From assembly GCA_009929605.1 (NCBI GenBank), contig SAAC01000002.1, positions 1-64,000 of the forward strand: a DNA stretch of 64,000 nt, written 5' to 3'. The stretch's first letter is position 1, and each line of letters starts with the position of its first letter. Below the pieces are notes generated by a model. The model had not been told where the DNA came from. It saw nothing but the letters and a program-made list of their open reading frames with translations, and made no database searches. Source of the stretch: Negativicutes bacterium. GTDB lineage: Bacteria > Bacillota > Negativicutes > Veillonellales > Veillonellaceae. A program made the translations under genes and the position numbers. Below, piece after piece: positions 36,245-44,817 of this stretch.

Positions 36245-37132
36245 CTACACTTTCATATACTGTTTAAGAGAGATTGTACTGCCGATAGCACCTACCAAGA
36301 TGCCACCACCCAATAACACACCGACTAATGTATAAAAGAATGGGAACATTTTAACTAATGGGAAGAACGCTAAAGATTGCTCTACTTCTAAAGTAATAAA
36401 ATGATAAAATTCTCCTACACACAAAGTAGCAATAATCGCACCTACAAAACCTAACAACATACCTTCAATCATAAATGGCCAACGAATAAAGCTATTCGTT
36501 GCACCTACGTATTTCATAATGGCAATTTCTTTACGACGAGCAAATACTGTCAAACGAATCGTATTAGAAATGATAAACAATGTAGCAGCTGCTAAAAAAC
36601 CAATTAATACGATGCCGCCAATACGAATAATTTGAGTGATTTTGAATAACTCTTCAATAACATCTTGACCATAATGAGAGCTTTCTACACCTGAAAATGT
36701 TGTCACCAAACGAGCAGTAGACTTTACATCTTCTGGGTTTTCAAATGTTAACACATAAGAATTTGGTAATGGATTTACACCATTAAGAGAACTTACCAAT
36801 TGTTGTTGGTCACCTAAACGTTCCTTAAAATCGGTCATAGCTTGCTCTTTATTGATAAACTCTATACGTTTAACATTTGGAATCTCTTTAACTTTTTTAC
36901 CTACCGCCATAATTTGATCAGTAGTTAAATCATCCTTCAAGTAAACACTTAACTCTACTTGATTTTCTAAACTTTCTGCCATGTTGTTCAAGTTCACAAC
37001 ACCACATAGAAATACACCAAGCATAAACAAAGACAATGCAACTGTTGAAATGGAGGCCAATGTCATGAGTCCATTGCGGCGCATAGATTTCAATGCTTCT
37101 TTAAAAAAGTATCTAAACGTTCTAATCTTCAT
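36245..37132 (-). CDS. ftsX: Cell division ABC transporter permease FtsX
   Basis: The 295-residue protein has the FtsX layout: a first membrane helix after a basic start, an extracytoplasmic loop (~45-160), then three more helices in an FtsX/MacB domain with ARRKEIAIMKYVGATNSFIRWPF. With FtsE it passes ATP-driven changes to murein hydrolase activators. The start at 37132 has AGAGGTG upstream and overlaps ftsE by 11 bp. Confidence 0.95.
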   Translation of the reverse strand: MKIRTFRYFFKEALKSMRRNGLMTLASISTVALSLFMLGVFLCGVVNLNNMAESLENQVELSVYLKDDLTTDQIMAVGKKVKEIPNVKRIEFINKEQAMTDFKERLGDQQQLVSSLNGVNPLPNSYVLTFENPEDVKSTARLVTTFSGVESSHYGQDVIEELFKITQIIRIGGIVLIGFLAAATLFIISNTIRLTVFARRKEIAIMKYVGATNSFIRWPFMIEGMLLGFVGAIIATLCVGEFYHFITLEVEQSLAFFPLVKMFPFFYTLVGVLLGGGILVGAIGSTISLKQYMKV

Positions 37133-37808
37133 TAAATTCTGCACCTCTCAAATTATCACTTTTTACACGGCCACCTTCTAATTGAATGACACGTTTATTT
37201 AAATACGTTACAAGGTCCATATTATGAGTAACCATAACCACAGTAGTACCAAAGTTGTTAATGTGTTTAAACAAATCAACAATATCTTTACTTGTATTGG
37301 GATCCAAATTACCCGTTGGCTCATCGGCAATGAGTACTAATGGACGGTTTACGATAGCACGAGCTACTGCCACACGTTGTTGTTCCCCACCAGACAAATC
37401 CTCTGGCAAGTCATTAGCTTTATCCTCTAGACCAACGAGTTCTAATACATGTTCTACTTTTTCCTTAATTACGGATGGTTTTTCCTCAATTACTTCCAAT
37501 GCAAAGGCGATATTTTCAAATACCGTTTTATTAGGTAATAAACGAAAGTCTTGAAATACAACACCTAATTTACGGCGTAACATAGGAATTTTACTCGTCT
37601 TAATACGAGTCACATCTACATCATTAACTAGAACGGAACCTGAATCAGGCACAACTTCATGAGTTAACAACTTAAACAACGTAGATTTACCGGCTCCACT
37701 ATGGCCAACAACCACAACAAACTCACCTTTATCGATAAATAAAGATACGTCATCTAGTGCAATAGAGCCATTTTCATAAACCTTACTAACGTTTTTAAAT
37801 TCAATCAT
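37122..37808 (-). CDS. ftsE: Cell division ATP-binding protein FtsE
   Basis: The 228-residue ABC ATPase shows Walker A GHSGAGKSTLFK, the Q-loop QDFRLLPNKTVFENIA, signature LSGGEQQRVAVARA and Walker B LIADEPTGNLDP. ftsX overlaps its end. The transketolase C-half gene lies 14 bp upstream, so the division genes may ride on the transketolase transcript. Confidence 0.96.
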   Translation of the reverse strand: MIEFKNVSKVYENGSIALDDVSLFIDKGEFVVVVGHSGAGKSTLFKLLTHEVVPDSGSVLVNDVDVTRIKTSKIPMLRRKLGVVFQDFRLLPNKTVFENIAFALEVIEEKPSVIKEKVEHVLELVGLEDKANDLPEDLSGGEQQRVAVARAIVNRPLVLIADEPTGNLDPNTSKDIVDLFKHINNFGTTVVMVTHNMDLVTYLNKRVIQLEGGRVKSDNLRGAEFNED

Positions 37809-37822
37809 ACAAACTTCCTTTT

Positions 37823-38755
37823 CTATTTACGAGCAACTGCTTTTTTAGCGGCGGCTACAATATCTTGGGCAGTTAAACCATATTTAACCATCAGTTCTTT
37901 TGGAGTACCAGATTCACCAAATGTATCTTTTACCCCAACAAATTCAACCGGTACTGGTGCATTAGCTACTACAACTTCTGCTACAGCTGCACCAAGACCA
38001 CCAATGATATTGTGTTCTTCAGCTGTTACAATAGCACCTGTCGTTTTTGCTGCTTTCACAATAGCATCTACATCAATAGGTTTAATGGATGCCATATTAA
38101 TAACACCAGCGGAAATACCGTCAGTCGCCAATAATTTAGCAGCTTCTACAGCTGGACCTACCAAGGCACCACAAGCGATCAATGTCACATCTGTACCCTC
38201 GCTTAATACATTTGCTACACCTGGTTTAAATGCATAACCATCTTGTGTCACGTCATCAACTCCAGCACGACCTAAACGAATATACGCAGGACCATTGTAT
38301 TGTGCTGCCCATTCAATAACGGATTCAGTTTCTTTTTCATCAGCTGGTACGATAACGGTCATATTAGGTAATGTACGCATGCAAGAAATATCTTCTAATG
38401 CTTGATGAGTTGCACCATCTTCACCAACAGTAATACCAGCATGTGTAGCACATACTTTTACATTGAGTTTTGGATAACATACGGCATTGCGAATTTGTTC
38501 GAATGCACGACCAGACGCAAACATAGCAAAGGACGAAACGAAAGGTTTCTTGTCCGTCGCAGCTAAACCTGCACCTACGGAAATCAAGTTTTGTTCAGCA
38601 ATACCAACGTTAAAGAAACGTTCAGGGCATGCGCCTTTAAATGTATCTGTTTTTGTGGATTTAGATAAATCCGCATCTAATACGATAATTTGAGTATCTT
38701 GTTGACCTACTTTTGCTAATGCGTTACCGTATGCTTCTCGAGTTGCTTTACCCAT
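37823..38755 (-). CDS. Transketolase, C-terminal subunit
   Basis: The 310-residue protein carries the transketolase pyrimidine-binding domain (RFFNVGIAEQNLISVGAGLAA, with the catalytic Glu in AEQN) and the C-terminal domain (LIACGALVGPAVEAAKLL, VTAEEHNIIGGLGAAVAEV). It is the second half of a split transketolase. The N-half gene ends 2 bp upstream. Together they move two-carbon ketol units in the non-oxidative pentose phosphate pathway. Confidence 0.94.
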   Translation of the reverse strand: MGKATREAYGNALAKVGQQDTQIIVLDADLSKSTKTDTFKGACPERFFNVGIAEQNLISVGAGLAATDKKPFVSSFAMFASGRAFEQIRNAVCYPKLNVKVCATHAGITVGEDGATHQALEDISCMRTLPNMTVIVPADEKETESVIEWAAQYNGPAYIRLGRAGVDDVTQDGYAFKPGVANVLSEGTDVTLIACGALVGPAVEAAKLLATDGISAGVINMASIKPIDVDAIVKAAKTTGAIVTAEEHNIIGGLGAAVAEVVVANAPVPVEFVGVKDTFGESGTPKELMVKYGLTAQDIVAAAKKAVARK

Positions 38756-38757
38756 GA

Positions 38758-39591
38758 TTAACCCTCCAAAATTTCTTTCACAAATTGTTCGCCTTGTTCT
38801 GCACTTGGTGCTTTACCATGCCAACCTGCTTGGCCTTCCATATCCGCTACGCCTTTACCTTTTACAGTATGCATAACGATACATGTTGGTGCATCAGTGA
38901 CTGCTTTAGCAGCTTCGATGGCGTTGTGCAATTCATCAATATCGTGACCATTCACTTCAATCACATTCCATGTGAAAGCTTGGAATTTTTCAGGAATTGG
39001 CAATGGGGACAATACTTTTGTAATATCACCATCAATTTGTAAACCATTGAAATCTACAAAGGCTGTCAAATTGTTCAATTTATAGTGACCAGCGAACATG
39101 GCTGCTTCCCATACTTGGCCTTCTTCTAATTCACCATCACCAAGAATTGTATATACTCGGTAATCAGCATTATCAATTTTACCAGCCAATGCCATACCAC
39201 AGGCAGCGCTGATACCTTGGCCCAGAGAACCTGTAGACATATCAACACCAGGTGTATGTTTCATATCTGGATGACCTTGTAACATATGGTCAATTTTACG
39301 TAAATTCAATAATTCATCTTTACTGAAATAACCTTTTTCCGCTAATGTAGCATACAATGCTGGTGCCGCATGACCTTTGGATAATACAAAGCGATCTCGA
39401 TTAGGATCAGATGGATTTTCAGGATTTACATTCATTTCTACGAAATACAATAAGGACATTACATCAGCGATGGACAAGGAGCCGCCTGGATGGCCAGAGT
39501 TAGCCGCAGTAACAGCTTTCACAATGCTAGCACGAATTTGTTTTGCTTTCTCTTGAACTAATTGTTTTTGTTCTTGAGTCAATGTAGTCAT
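38758..39591 (-). CDS. Transketolase, N-terminal subunit
   Basis: The 277-residue protein is the thiamine-diphosphate-binding half: SGHPGGSLSIADVMSLLYF, FVLSKGHAAPALYA, and the GDGELEEGQVWEAAMFA cofactor motif. Split transketolases are common in Firmicutes and archaea, so this is not a broken gene. AGAGAGG lies upstream of the ATG. The 131-bp gap before it holds two palindromes. Confidence 0.94.
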   Translation of the reverse strand: MTTLTQEQKQLVQEKAKQIRASIVKAVTAANSGHPGGSLSIADVMSLLYFVEMNVNPENPSDPNRDRFVLSKGHAAPALYATLAEKGYFSKDELLNLRKIDHMLQGHPDMKHTPGVDMSTGSLGQGISAACGMALAGKIDNADYRVYTILGDGELEEGQVWEAAMFAGHYKLNNLTAFVDFNGLQIDGDITKVLSPLPIPEKFQAFTWNVIEVNGHDIDELHNAIEAAKAVTDAPTCIVMHTVKGKGVADMEGQAGWHGKAPSAEQGEQFVKEILEG

Positions 39592-39650
39592 AGAGACCTC
39601 TCTTTCTGGAGTAAATCCATAAAATTGGGAAAATCCTTAAATTGGGCACA

Positions 39651-39714
39651 TTCTGCATTTACAGAAAGATGTAATAACAGATTTCTGAAACAACATGTTT
39701 CTGTAATAACAGAA
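39651..39714 (-). promoter_or_regulatory. Paired inverted repeats upstream of the transketolase genes
   Basis: Two 16-bp palindrome-like units of the form TTCTGnnnnnnCAGAA lie at 39651-39666 and 39699-39714, 48 bp apart. A 12-bp direct repeat (TGTAATAACAGA at 39670-39681 and 39702-39713) links them. They could be operator sites or leader hairpins; no regulator is visible nearby. Confidence 0.4.
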
Positions 39715-39722
39715 TTCTTACA

Positions 39723-40811
39723 TTACTTTTCCAGCAATGACAATGCAATGAATGCATTTGTCTTAGAAATTTGTTCTAATTCAGAAATACGATTAAATGA
39801 TACTGTATAGGAGGATGTATCTTGCAGTAATTCATGAATGCGTTCATACAATACCTCTCCATTTAATTCTGCCATAGTTCCTATAGCCTGTTGGCCAATC
39901 ATTTGTAAAAAACTGATAATTTTTGGGTCATATGATATGCCTATGACCGGTTTTTTCAAAAGGGAACTAAATACAAGGGCATGTAAACGGATACCAATCA
40001 TCACATCAATGCTACCAGACAGTGCTAGTAGTTCGGTGGTATTAAAAGGCCCTTCTAATACCACGCCACTTTGAGGCATCAAAGCACATATAGCCTTCGC
40101 CTCCTCCGTATCCTCAGGATGAGACATAGGAATGAATATGGCCTCTACCTTGTCACGTTCTTTCAGCTTCGTCAAAGCCTTAGCTAATTCACTGCGATAG
40201 GCCGTATCGGATTTCCAACTACGAACGGCTATACCGATGCGTTTTTTCGTTAAATCCATGGCATATTGGGATAAAATGTTTTCCCCGATAGATAAATCAG
40301 GATCATGCATGGCCAATACAGCATCTGCCGTCACTTGAATGGGTACATTGGTAATGCCTAGTGAAAGTAACTCTTCCTTAGATATTTCATCGCGCACAGT
40401 GATGTAGTCCACATGTTTTAATACTTTCGCTACCGCACGTCGTGTAGAGTGATTGTACAAAGGTCCAATACCCTGTGCATAGAGCATTACCTTTTTTCCA
40501 AGCATCTTAGCCATACTCATGATACTGAGATAGTAATAAGTATTACGAATACTTGTAGCATCTTGTAATAAACTACCACCACCACTGATGAGTAAATCAG
40601 CTTTCATCAGCGCAGACATAATAGGGAACATCGCAAATGTTCCTACTGCTTGGAGATTATGTTTTTTACTGGTCTCACTAGGATTACCAGAGATAACAGT
40701 AATATTAGCGGTCGGTTCAATATCGCGAATGGAATCAACAATAGCATTAAGCATGGCCTCATCACCGGCATTACCAAAGCCATAATACCCAGAAATCACG
40801 ATGTTACTCAT
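39723..40811 (-). CDS. csaB: CsaB-type polysaccharide pyruvyl transferase
   Basis: The 362-residue protein matches CsaB: ISGYYGFGNAGDEAMLNAIV at the N-terminus, LLISGGGSLLQDATS, and a C-terminal GIRLHALVFSSLLKKPVIGISYDPK block. CsaB adds ketal pyruvate to a cell-wall polysaccharide, which SLH-domain proteins bind in Bacillus and related bacteria. The start at 40811 has GGGAGG 6 nt upstream and overlaps the DUF5693 gene end. Negativicutes anchor their outer membrane through SLH proteins, so a link is plausible but unproven. Confidence 0.9.
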   Translation of the reverse strand: MSNIVISGYYGFGNAGDEAMLNAIVDSIRDIEPTANITVISGNPSETSKKHNLQAVGTFAMFPIMSALMKADLLISGGGSLLQDATSIRNTYYYLSIMSMAKMLGKKVMLYAQGIGPLYNHSTRRAVAKVLKHVDYITVRDEISKEELLSLGITNVPIQVTADAVLAMHDPDLSIGENILSQYAMDLTKKRIGIAVRSWKSDTAYRSELAKALTKLKERDKVEAIFIPMSHPEDTEEAKAICALMPQSGVVLEGPFNTTELLALSGSIDVMIGIRLHALVFSSLLKKPVIGISYDPKIISFLQMIGQQAIGTMAELNGEVLYERIHELLQDTSSYTVSFNRISELEQISKTNAFIALSLLEK

Positions 40812-42849
40812 GATTAACCTCCCGTTGTTGGTACCATTGTGCCACATAGATTAAGAAGCGGGCTGCTAAGATAGCAACGACACCAAGAATAGCACCAATC
40901 CACAAACCATCTACACCACGCATAATAGACATCATCACTGGTGTGCGTAAATGACAGAATGTCTCTACCATAGAAGCAATACCAATGACACCAGCAATAG
41001 TTAATATAAAGTGAATCACCAATGGCCATTTACGTAAGAATGCAAAGGTTGCTAGCATAAATGATGGATGACCAATGATAAATTCTTTTTCACGAGGACG
41101 AGCATATAATGTATTCTCCAAGAAACGGCGAAGCATAAGTTCTGCCGCTGGTACAGGTACGCCAGCAGTATGACCGCTACGCCCCACAAATACATAGCCT
41201 ACGGTTGCTAATGCACCAACCACTAAGAATACATAGAAACGCACATCCATGGTAAGAAATTCTTTTACAAAGTTAATAGCTTCTTCTTTGCTATTTAACA
41301 TACGACCTTTCCACAATGGAAACCGTTGTAAATACGCAATAGCTACTAATACAATTGGCAATACAAATGTTAATTTAACACCTCTAAAGATGGCAAATTC
41401 CATAAAGAATCGAGTATTACCTAGCATAGAGGCAATAAACATAGCGCCCACAGCCGCAAACAGAGCTGCACCAACTAAGTACATCAACGCATATCCTGTA
41501 GCTCTCCACGGTCCTACTGGAGTATCTGATGCAATACTCTTCCAATGATCCATAACCATGATCATAGCCCCTACTGGTGCCATTACGGCCGCCGATAACG
41601 CCCACAATAAAGTAATCATAGTACCGCTTGTAATGATATATACAACGATAGATGCTAAGGATAGTGCAAAGAACAATACAAGTTGTTTATGTGTTCTCAT
41701 AGCCACGAGCATTTGTAAAACAAATACAAACAAGGCAATAGAGCCAACCATAGTCACTACGACGAGTAATGGATTCGGATTGTACGAAGGATATACATCA
41801 CCACGACCAAATTCAAAACCTTTTTCTGCTAATTTATCGCGAGATTCCGCAATGTAATTAATTGTTGTTTGAAGAGATGTAGTATTATTTTGACCGTCTT
41901 CATACAATGGGAATAAATTAAAGCGAATATTACGCTCAATATCACTGATATAGTAGCGTTGAGACGCTTCCTCTGGAGTAATTTTCTTTAACTCATCTTT
42001 GGCGATGGTATATAAACGACCTACACTATATCCCTTCATAGCGGCTAATTCATTAAATCCTGCTTGAGGATCATATTGTAGTTGGTTAACAGCTTCTATA
42101 CCAATCAAAGGAATATTACGGGAGTTTAATTCTTTTAATGTTTCATCTAAATATTTAGGCGCCCCTAATATTTCTTTACCCGTAAATACGATGCCCGTTA
42201 CATTTGGGATATCATTAATACGACTAAATACATAGCGTGTATCTTCTAGTGTTACATTTTTAAAGTTTGTAGGGCGAACGATAACGTTAAATCCACGATT
42301 AGATACTTCTTGTGCTTGTAAACGAGAAATACTCAATTTCATCGTAGAGAACGCCTCATAAGGAGCACCAGTTAATTCTAGTAATAAACCTCTAGAGGAA
42401 TTCACTAGACCTACTTTATCAGCACCAAGGCGATGTACTAAGTCTTCACGAATTTCTTTAAAATATCCTTCTTTACCGGGTACACTAGCTACGTATAAAG
42501 CACCTGCCTTATAGTTAGCACCATAGAGTTGAACATTAGTACTCAAGTCTTGTGCATTGAGCAATTGAATTTCACCAGCATCATTAGCTTTTTCTAATGT
42601 TCGATCATAAATAGCAAATGCTGTAACACCAGACGCTTTTAATGCTTTAAAAGCATCATGGGTAGAACGTTTTTCAAAGGCGGATGCTCGTAATACAGCA
42701 TCATAATCGACAATATTTTCAATATGGTTTTGAGCCTCTTCTATACGGTCTCGTTGATATACGAGAAATAATGCCGTTAACAAGCCTATTGCCATACAAA
42801 GGATTAAAATTATGGAATTATTTTTTTTAGGTGTCATCCGTTGAATCAC
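40804..42849 (-). CDS. DUF5693 family membrane protein
   Basis: The 681-residue protein has one N-terminal membrane helix (~14-32). An extracytoplasmic domain follows (~35-350) with an AFKALKASGVTAFAIYDRTL motif resembling a TIM-barrel start, and then about eight membrane helices (~355-670). It matches the DUF5693 family that often lies beside csaB in Firmicutes. The function is unknown. The GTG start has AGGA 6 nt upstream, and the csaB start lies inside its last codons. Confidence 0.8.
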   Translation of the reverse strand: MIQRMTPKKNNSIILILCMAIGLLTALFLVYQRDRIEEAQNHIENIVDYDAVLRASAFEKRSTHDAFKALKASGVTAFAIYDRTLEKANDAGEIQLLNAQDLSTNVQLYGANYKAGALYVASVPGKEGYFKEIREDLVHRLGADKVGLVNSSRGLLLELTGAPYEAFSTMKLSISRLQAQEVSNRGFNVIVRPTNFKNVTLEDTRYVFSRINDIPNVTGIVFTGKEILGAPKYLDETLKELNSRNIPLIGIEAVNQLQYDPQAGFNELAAMKGYSVGRLYTIAKDELKKITPEEASQRYYISDIERNIRFNLFPLYEDGQNNTTSLQTTINYIAESRDKLAEKGFEFGRGDVYPSYNPNPLLVVVTMVGSIALFVFVLQMLVAMRTHKQLVLFFALSLASIVVYIITSGTMITLLWALSAAVMAPVGAMIMVMDHWKSIASDTPVGPWRATGYALMYLVGAALFAAVGAMFIASMLGNTRFFMEFAIFRGVKLTFVLPIVLVAIAYLQRFPLWKGRMLNSKEEAINFVKEFLTMDVRFYVFLVVGALATVGYVFVGRSGHTAGVPVPAAELMLRRFLENTLYARPREKEFIIGHPSFMLATFAFLRKWPLVIHFILTIAGVIGIASMVETFCHLRTPVMMSIMRGVDGLWIGAILGVVAILAARFLIYVAQWYQQREVNHE

Positions 42850-42861
42850 GATACATCCTTT

Positions 42862-43554
42862 CTACTCAATAATGGGTGTTACCTTAATACGAATAGCCTC
42901 ATCTTTCACAGAGATACTATCTGCTTTCACAGATATAGGGAATTCATTGAAATCATAAATAGCGATAGGTTCAAGCAGAGAGGAATTCAATCCACTAATA
43001 GTAGTTCCATTTAGTGTAAATCGTTGAGGTTCAAAATATAACACATTTTTATTTAAATCAAGCATTCCTGTAATTTCAGCCTTACCTTTGAGGAATCCAC
43101 CTACATTAATCGTTCCAGTAACAGTGATTTTCTCATCCTTCATGGAAACGATTGTATTCTCCAGACCTTTAACTTGAGCTTCCATATATTGTGTTAAATC
43201 ATCTTTTGTAACAATGCCTTCCATAGTGAATTTCTGAACACTCAATACATCGAGCTTTTGATTCATAATCAATGTTACTGGATTTACAGTAATATTATCT
43301 AGCTCATAGTGAAAGCCTGTAAAACTAAGAGCTCCTAGTTTTACATTTTCCAAATTACCCCGAATAGCATCCACATCACCATATAATAATTTAACTGCAG
43401 GCATAGACTCTACTACAACAGTTTGATCACTAGGATGTAAGGATTCATCTAACTGATCCTCAATTCTCATACCAATGTATTTAGGCAATAGATATTGCCC
43501 GGCTATAGCAACAATGATAACGAGGACTAACAGAAATCCCAAAAACTTTTTCAT
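42862..43554 (-). CDS. DUF2993/LmeA-like envelope protein
   Basis: The 230-residue protein has a hydrophobic N-terminal helix (KKFLGFLLVLVIIVAIAG), either an uncleaved anchor or a signal peptide. A beta-rich domain follows with the DUF2993 pattern: LLYGDVDAIRGNLENVKLGAL, then a C-terminal ISVKADSISVKDEAIRIKV. The family includes mycobacterial LmeA, which binds phospholipids and affects mannan elongation. Here it may handle an envelope lipid or glycolipid. It lies between prfB and the DUF5693 gene. Confidence 0.75.
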   Translation of the reverse strand: MKKFLGFLLVLVIIVAIAGQYLLPKYIGMRIEDQLDESLHPSDQTVVVESMPAVKLLYGDVDAIRGNLENVKLGALSFTGFHYELDNITVNPVTLIMNQKLDVLSVQKFTMEGIVTKDDLTQYMEAQVKGLENTIVSMKDEKITVTGTINVGGFLKGKAEITGMLDLNKNVLYFEPQRFTLNGTTISGLNSSLLEPIAIYDFNEFPISVKADSISVKDEAIRIKVTPIIE

Positions 43555-43563
43555 AATTATCTC

Positions 43564-44671
43564 CTAAATAGATAGGTTTGCTTCTTTTTTCAAAAAGCCT
43601 TCCATAAATTGATCAATATTACCATCCATTACAGCTTGTACATTGCCGGTTTCAACACCCGTACGATGATCTTTCACAAGGTTATATGGATGAAATACGT
43701 AGGATCGAATTTGACTACCCCACTCAATCGCCTGGTAGGTACCCCCAATTTGCTCTTTTAATTCTGCTTGCTTCTCTAATTCTAATTCAAATAATTTTGC
43801 ACGTAACAAACGCAAACATTGTTCTCTATTCTGTATTTGAGAACGTTGAGATTGACATTGTACCACAATACCAGTTGGTCTATGTGTCATACGAACAGCT
43901 GAATCAGTTTTGTTAATATGCTGACCACCAGCACCACTAGCACGATATGTATCAACTTGAACATCCTTCATATCAATGTTAATTTCTACATTATCATCAA
44001 TTTCAGGCATGACATCTACCGCCGCAAATGATGTATGACGACGAGCAGCTGCATCGAATGGAGAAATCCGGACAAGACGATGAACACCTTTTTCAGATTT
44101 CATATAACCAAAAGCATTTTCACCTTTAATTAAGAATGTGGCACTCTTAATACCAGCTTCATCACCTGGTTGTTCATCCATCAATTCTACGCCATAACCT
44201 GATTTTTCAGCCCAACGCAAATACATACGGATGAGCATAGAACACCAATCCTGTGCCTCGGTACCACCAGCACCAGCATGAAAAGTTAAAATCGCATTAT
44301 TTTGATCATATTCGCCACTCAACAACAAGAGTATCTCTTGTTTTTCTACAGATTCTTCAATTTGTTGTACATAATCGGATATTTCTTTTTCCATGGAAGC
44401 GTCATCTTCTTCGATAGCCATATCTAACATTAATCGAGCATCTTCCACATCTTGAACTAGCTGTTTATAACCATCAACTGCATTTTTTAATTGTGTTGCT
44501 TCTTGTGAAATTTCACGAGCTTTATCTGGGTCATCCCAAAAAGTAGGATCACTCATTTTAACATCTAATGTAAAGATTGTATCTTCCTTCTGAGCGATGT
44601 TAAAGTGAATCCCTCATTCCATAAATTCGTTCTTCCAGATTATCAATAATTGGTTTTAAATCATCTAACAA
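43564..44671 (-). CDS. prfB: Peptide chain release factor 2, expressed by +1 programmed frameshift
   Basis: RF2 recognises UAA and UGA. The main frame (44601-43564) holds the codon-recognition region with SPF (VRISPFDAAARR) and the catalytic GGQ in RASGAGGQHINKTDS. The first 23 codons (44671-44603) lie in another frame. They start at a TTG with GGTGGTG 7 nt upstream and read LLDDLKPIIDNLEERIYGM, then RDSL and a stop at 44600-44602. Skipping one T joins CTT to AAC and gives 368 residues, the family norm. The slip site is CTT TAA C, with GAGGG 5 nt before it. The usual site has TGA, not TAA. Confidence 0.92.
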
Positions 44672-44766
44672 TTTATGTCACCACCTTTATATGCTATTAA
44701 TAAACCCCGCCTAAAAAGGCTATTATATATCCTCAAAAATATATATGTAAAAGTTATGTAAACAAG

Positions 44767-44799
44767 AAAATGGCCGTTGCTATGATGTTCAGAGCAACG
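44767..44799 (-). terminator. Probable terminator after secA
   Basis: CGTTGCT (minus strand, 44799-44793) pairs with AGCAACG (44781-44775), followed by GCCATTTTCTTG. The T tract is modest. Confidence 0.5.
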
Positions 44800-44817
44800 A
44801 ACCATTCCCATAAGTCT

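Noticed and set aside
38758-39591. Transketolase read as a gene broken in two
   Set aside because: Both halves have their own start and complete domains; split transketolases are normal in Firmicutes.
43564-44671. prfB read as a broken or 5'-truncated gene
   Set aside because: The upstream frame, its ribosome-binding site, the slip-like site and the full 368-residue length fit programmed frameshifting, not decay.
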